Source of the DNA: Bacteroidales bacterium
GTDB lineage: Bacteria > Bacteroidota > Bacteroidia > Bacteroidales > UBA1715
Length of the DNA: 33,039 nt
Assembly: GCA_031286165.1 (NCBI GenBank)
Contig: JAITUU010000052.1
Location: 1 to 33,039 of the forward strand
Reading direction: 5' to 3'
Shown: in pieces, positions 32,987 to 33,039 of the stretch
How positions within the stretch are numbered: the stretch's first letter is position 1
How the letters are laid out: each line of letters opens with the position of its first letter
The notes under the pieces: model-generated
Told to the model about the DNA's origin: nothing
What the model saw: only the letters and a program-made list of their open reading frames with translations
Databases searched by the model: none
Made by a program: the position numbers and the translations under genes

Positions 32987-33039
32987 AACACTTGAAAATT
33001 AAAGTATTAACAAAAAACTGTCTTATGATTTGCTTCGAT

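Overview
This is a Bacteroidota chromosome segment. The evidence is repeated -7 boxes of the form TAnnTTTG (some with an upstream TTTG) ahead of genes, weak Shine-Dalgarno sequences, secreted proteins with type IX secretion (T9SS)-like C-termini, a very long PorU2-like gingipain-family peptidase, and Bacteroidota-type RecA, chorismate synthase and long-form phosphofructokinase. I see no rRNA, tRNA or CRISPR array. Genus cannot be read from this window.

Layout. 1-2478 is an AT-rich leftward cluster: a metallophosphatase running off the left edge, a secreted leucine-rich-repeat protein, and the last 31 codons of a third secreted protein. 2479-3516 is an IS30-family element whose transposase is split over two frames. 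On its other side lies the 3' end of a rightward beta-barrel gene, so the element sits at a junction where two genes, reading away from it, have both lost their 5' parts. 3725-7282 is a second, much larger secreted metallophosphatase. 7360-10583 holds recA and, divergent from it, a DEAD-box RNA helicase with a DbpA-type RNA-binding domain. 10624-16187 is a leftward pair, a PorU2-like C25 peptidase and a YkgJ-type cysteine-cluster protein. 16426-19439 is leftward: an M16 zinc peptidase, a fused shikimate dehydrogenase/shikimate kinase, and a DUF488 protein. aroC (19659-20621) is divergent, so two adjacent units carry three steps of chorismate synthesis. A Bro-N protein, a 375-bp hairpin-rich gap and two small exported proteins follow (the second apparently frameshifted).

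22647-28184 holds a polysaccharide flippase and, convergent with it, a leftward cluster of phosphofructokinase, an MsbA-like ABC exporter and a PfkB-family kinase. 28470-30309 encodes two lipoproteins with overlapping genes, the first a predicted HExxH metallopeptidase whose codon use becomes AT-rich partway through. After two tandem terminators comes an Fsr-type MFS exporter. The right end (31738-32910) is another AT-rich leftward cluster: two small membrane proteins and a PIN-domain ribonuclease with overlapping reading frames.

Most of the window is ordinary core metabolism and envelope biology. The parts most worth a second look are the IS30 rearrangement junction with its perfect 32-bp palindrome, the three-gene PIN/membrane cluster at the right edge, the AroE-AroK fusion, the two overlapping lipoprotein genes, and the nested hairpin at 21498-21637.
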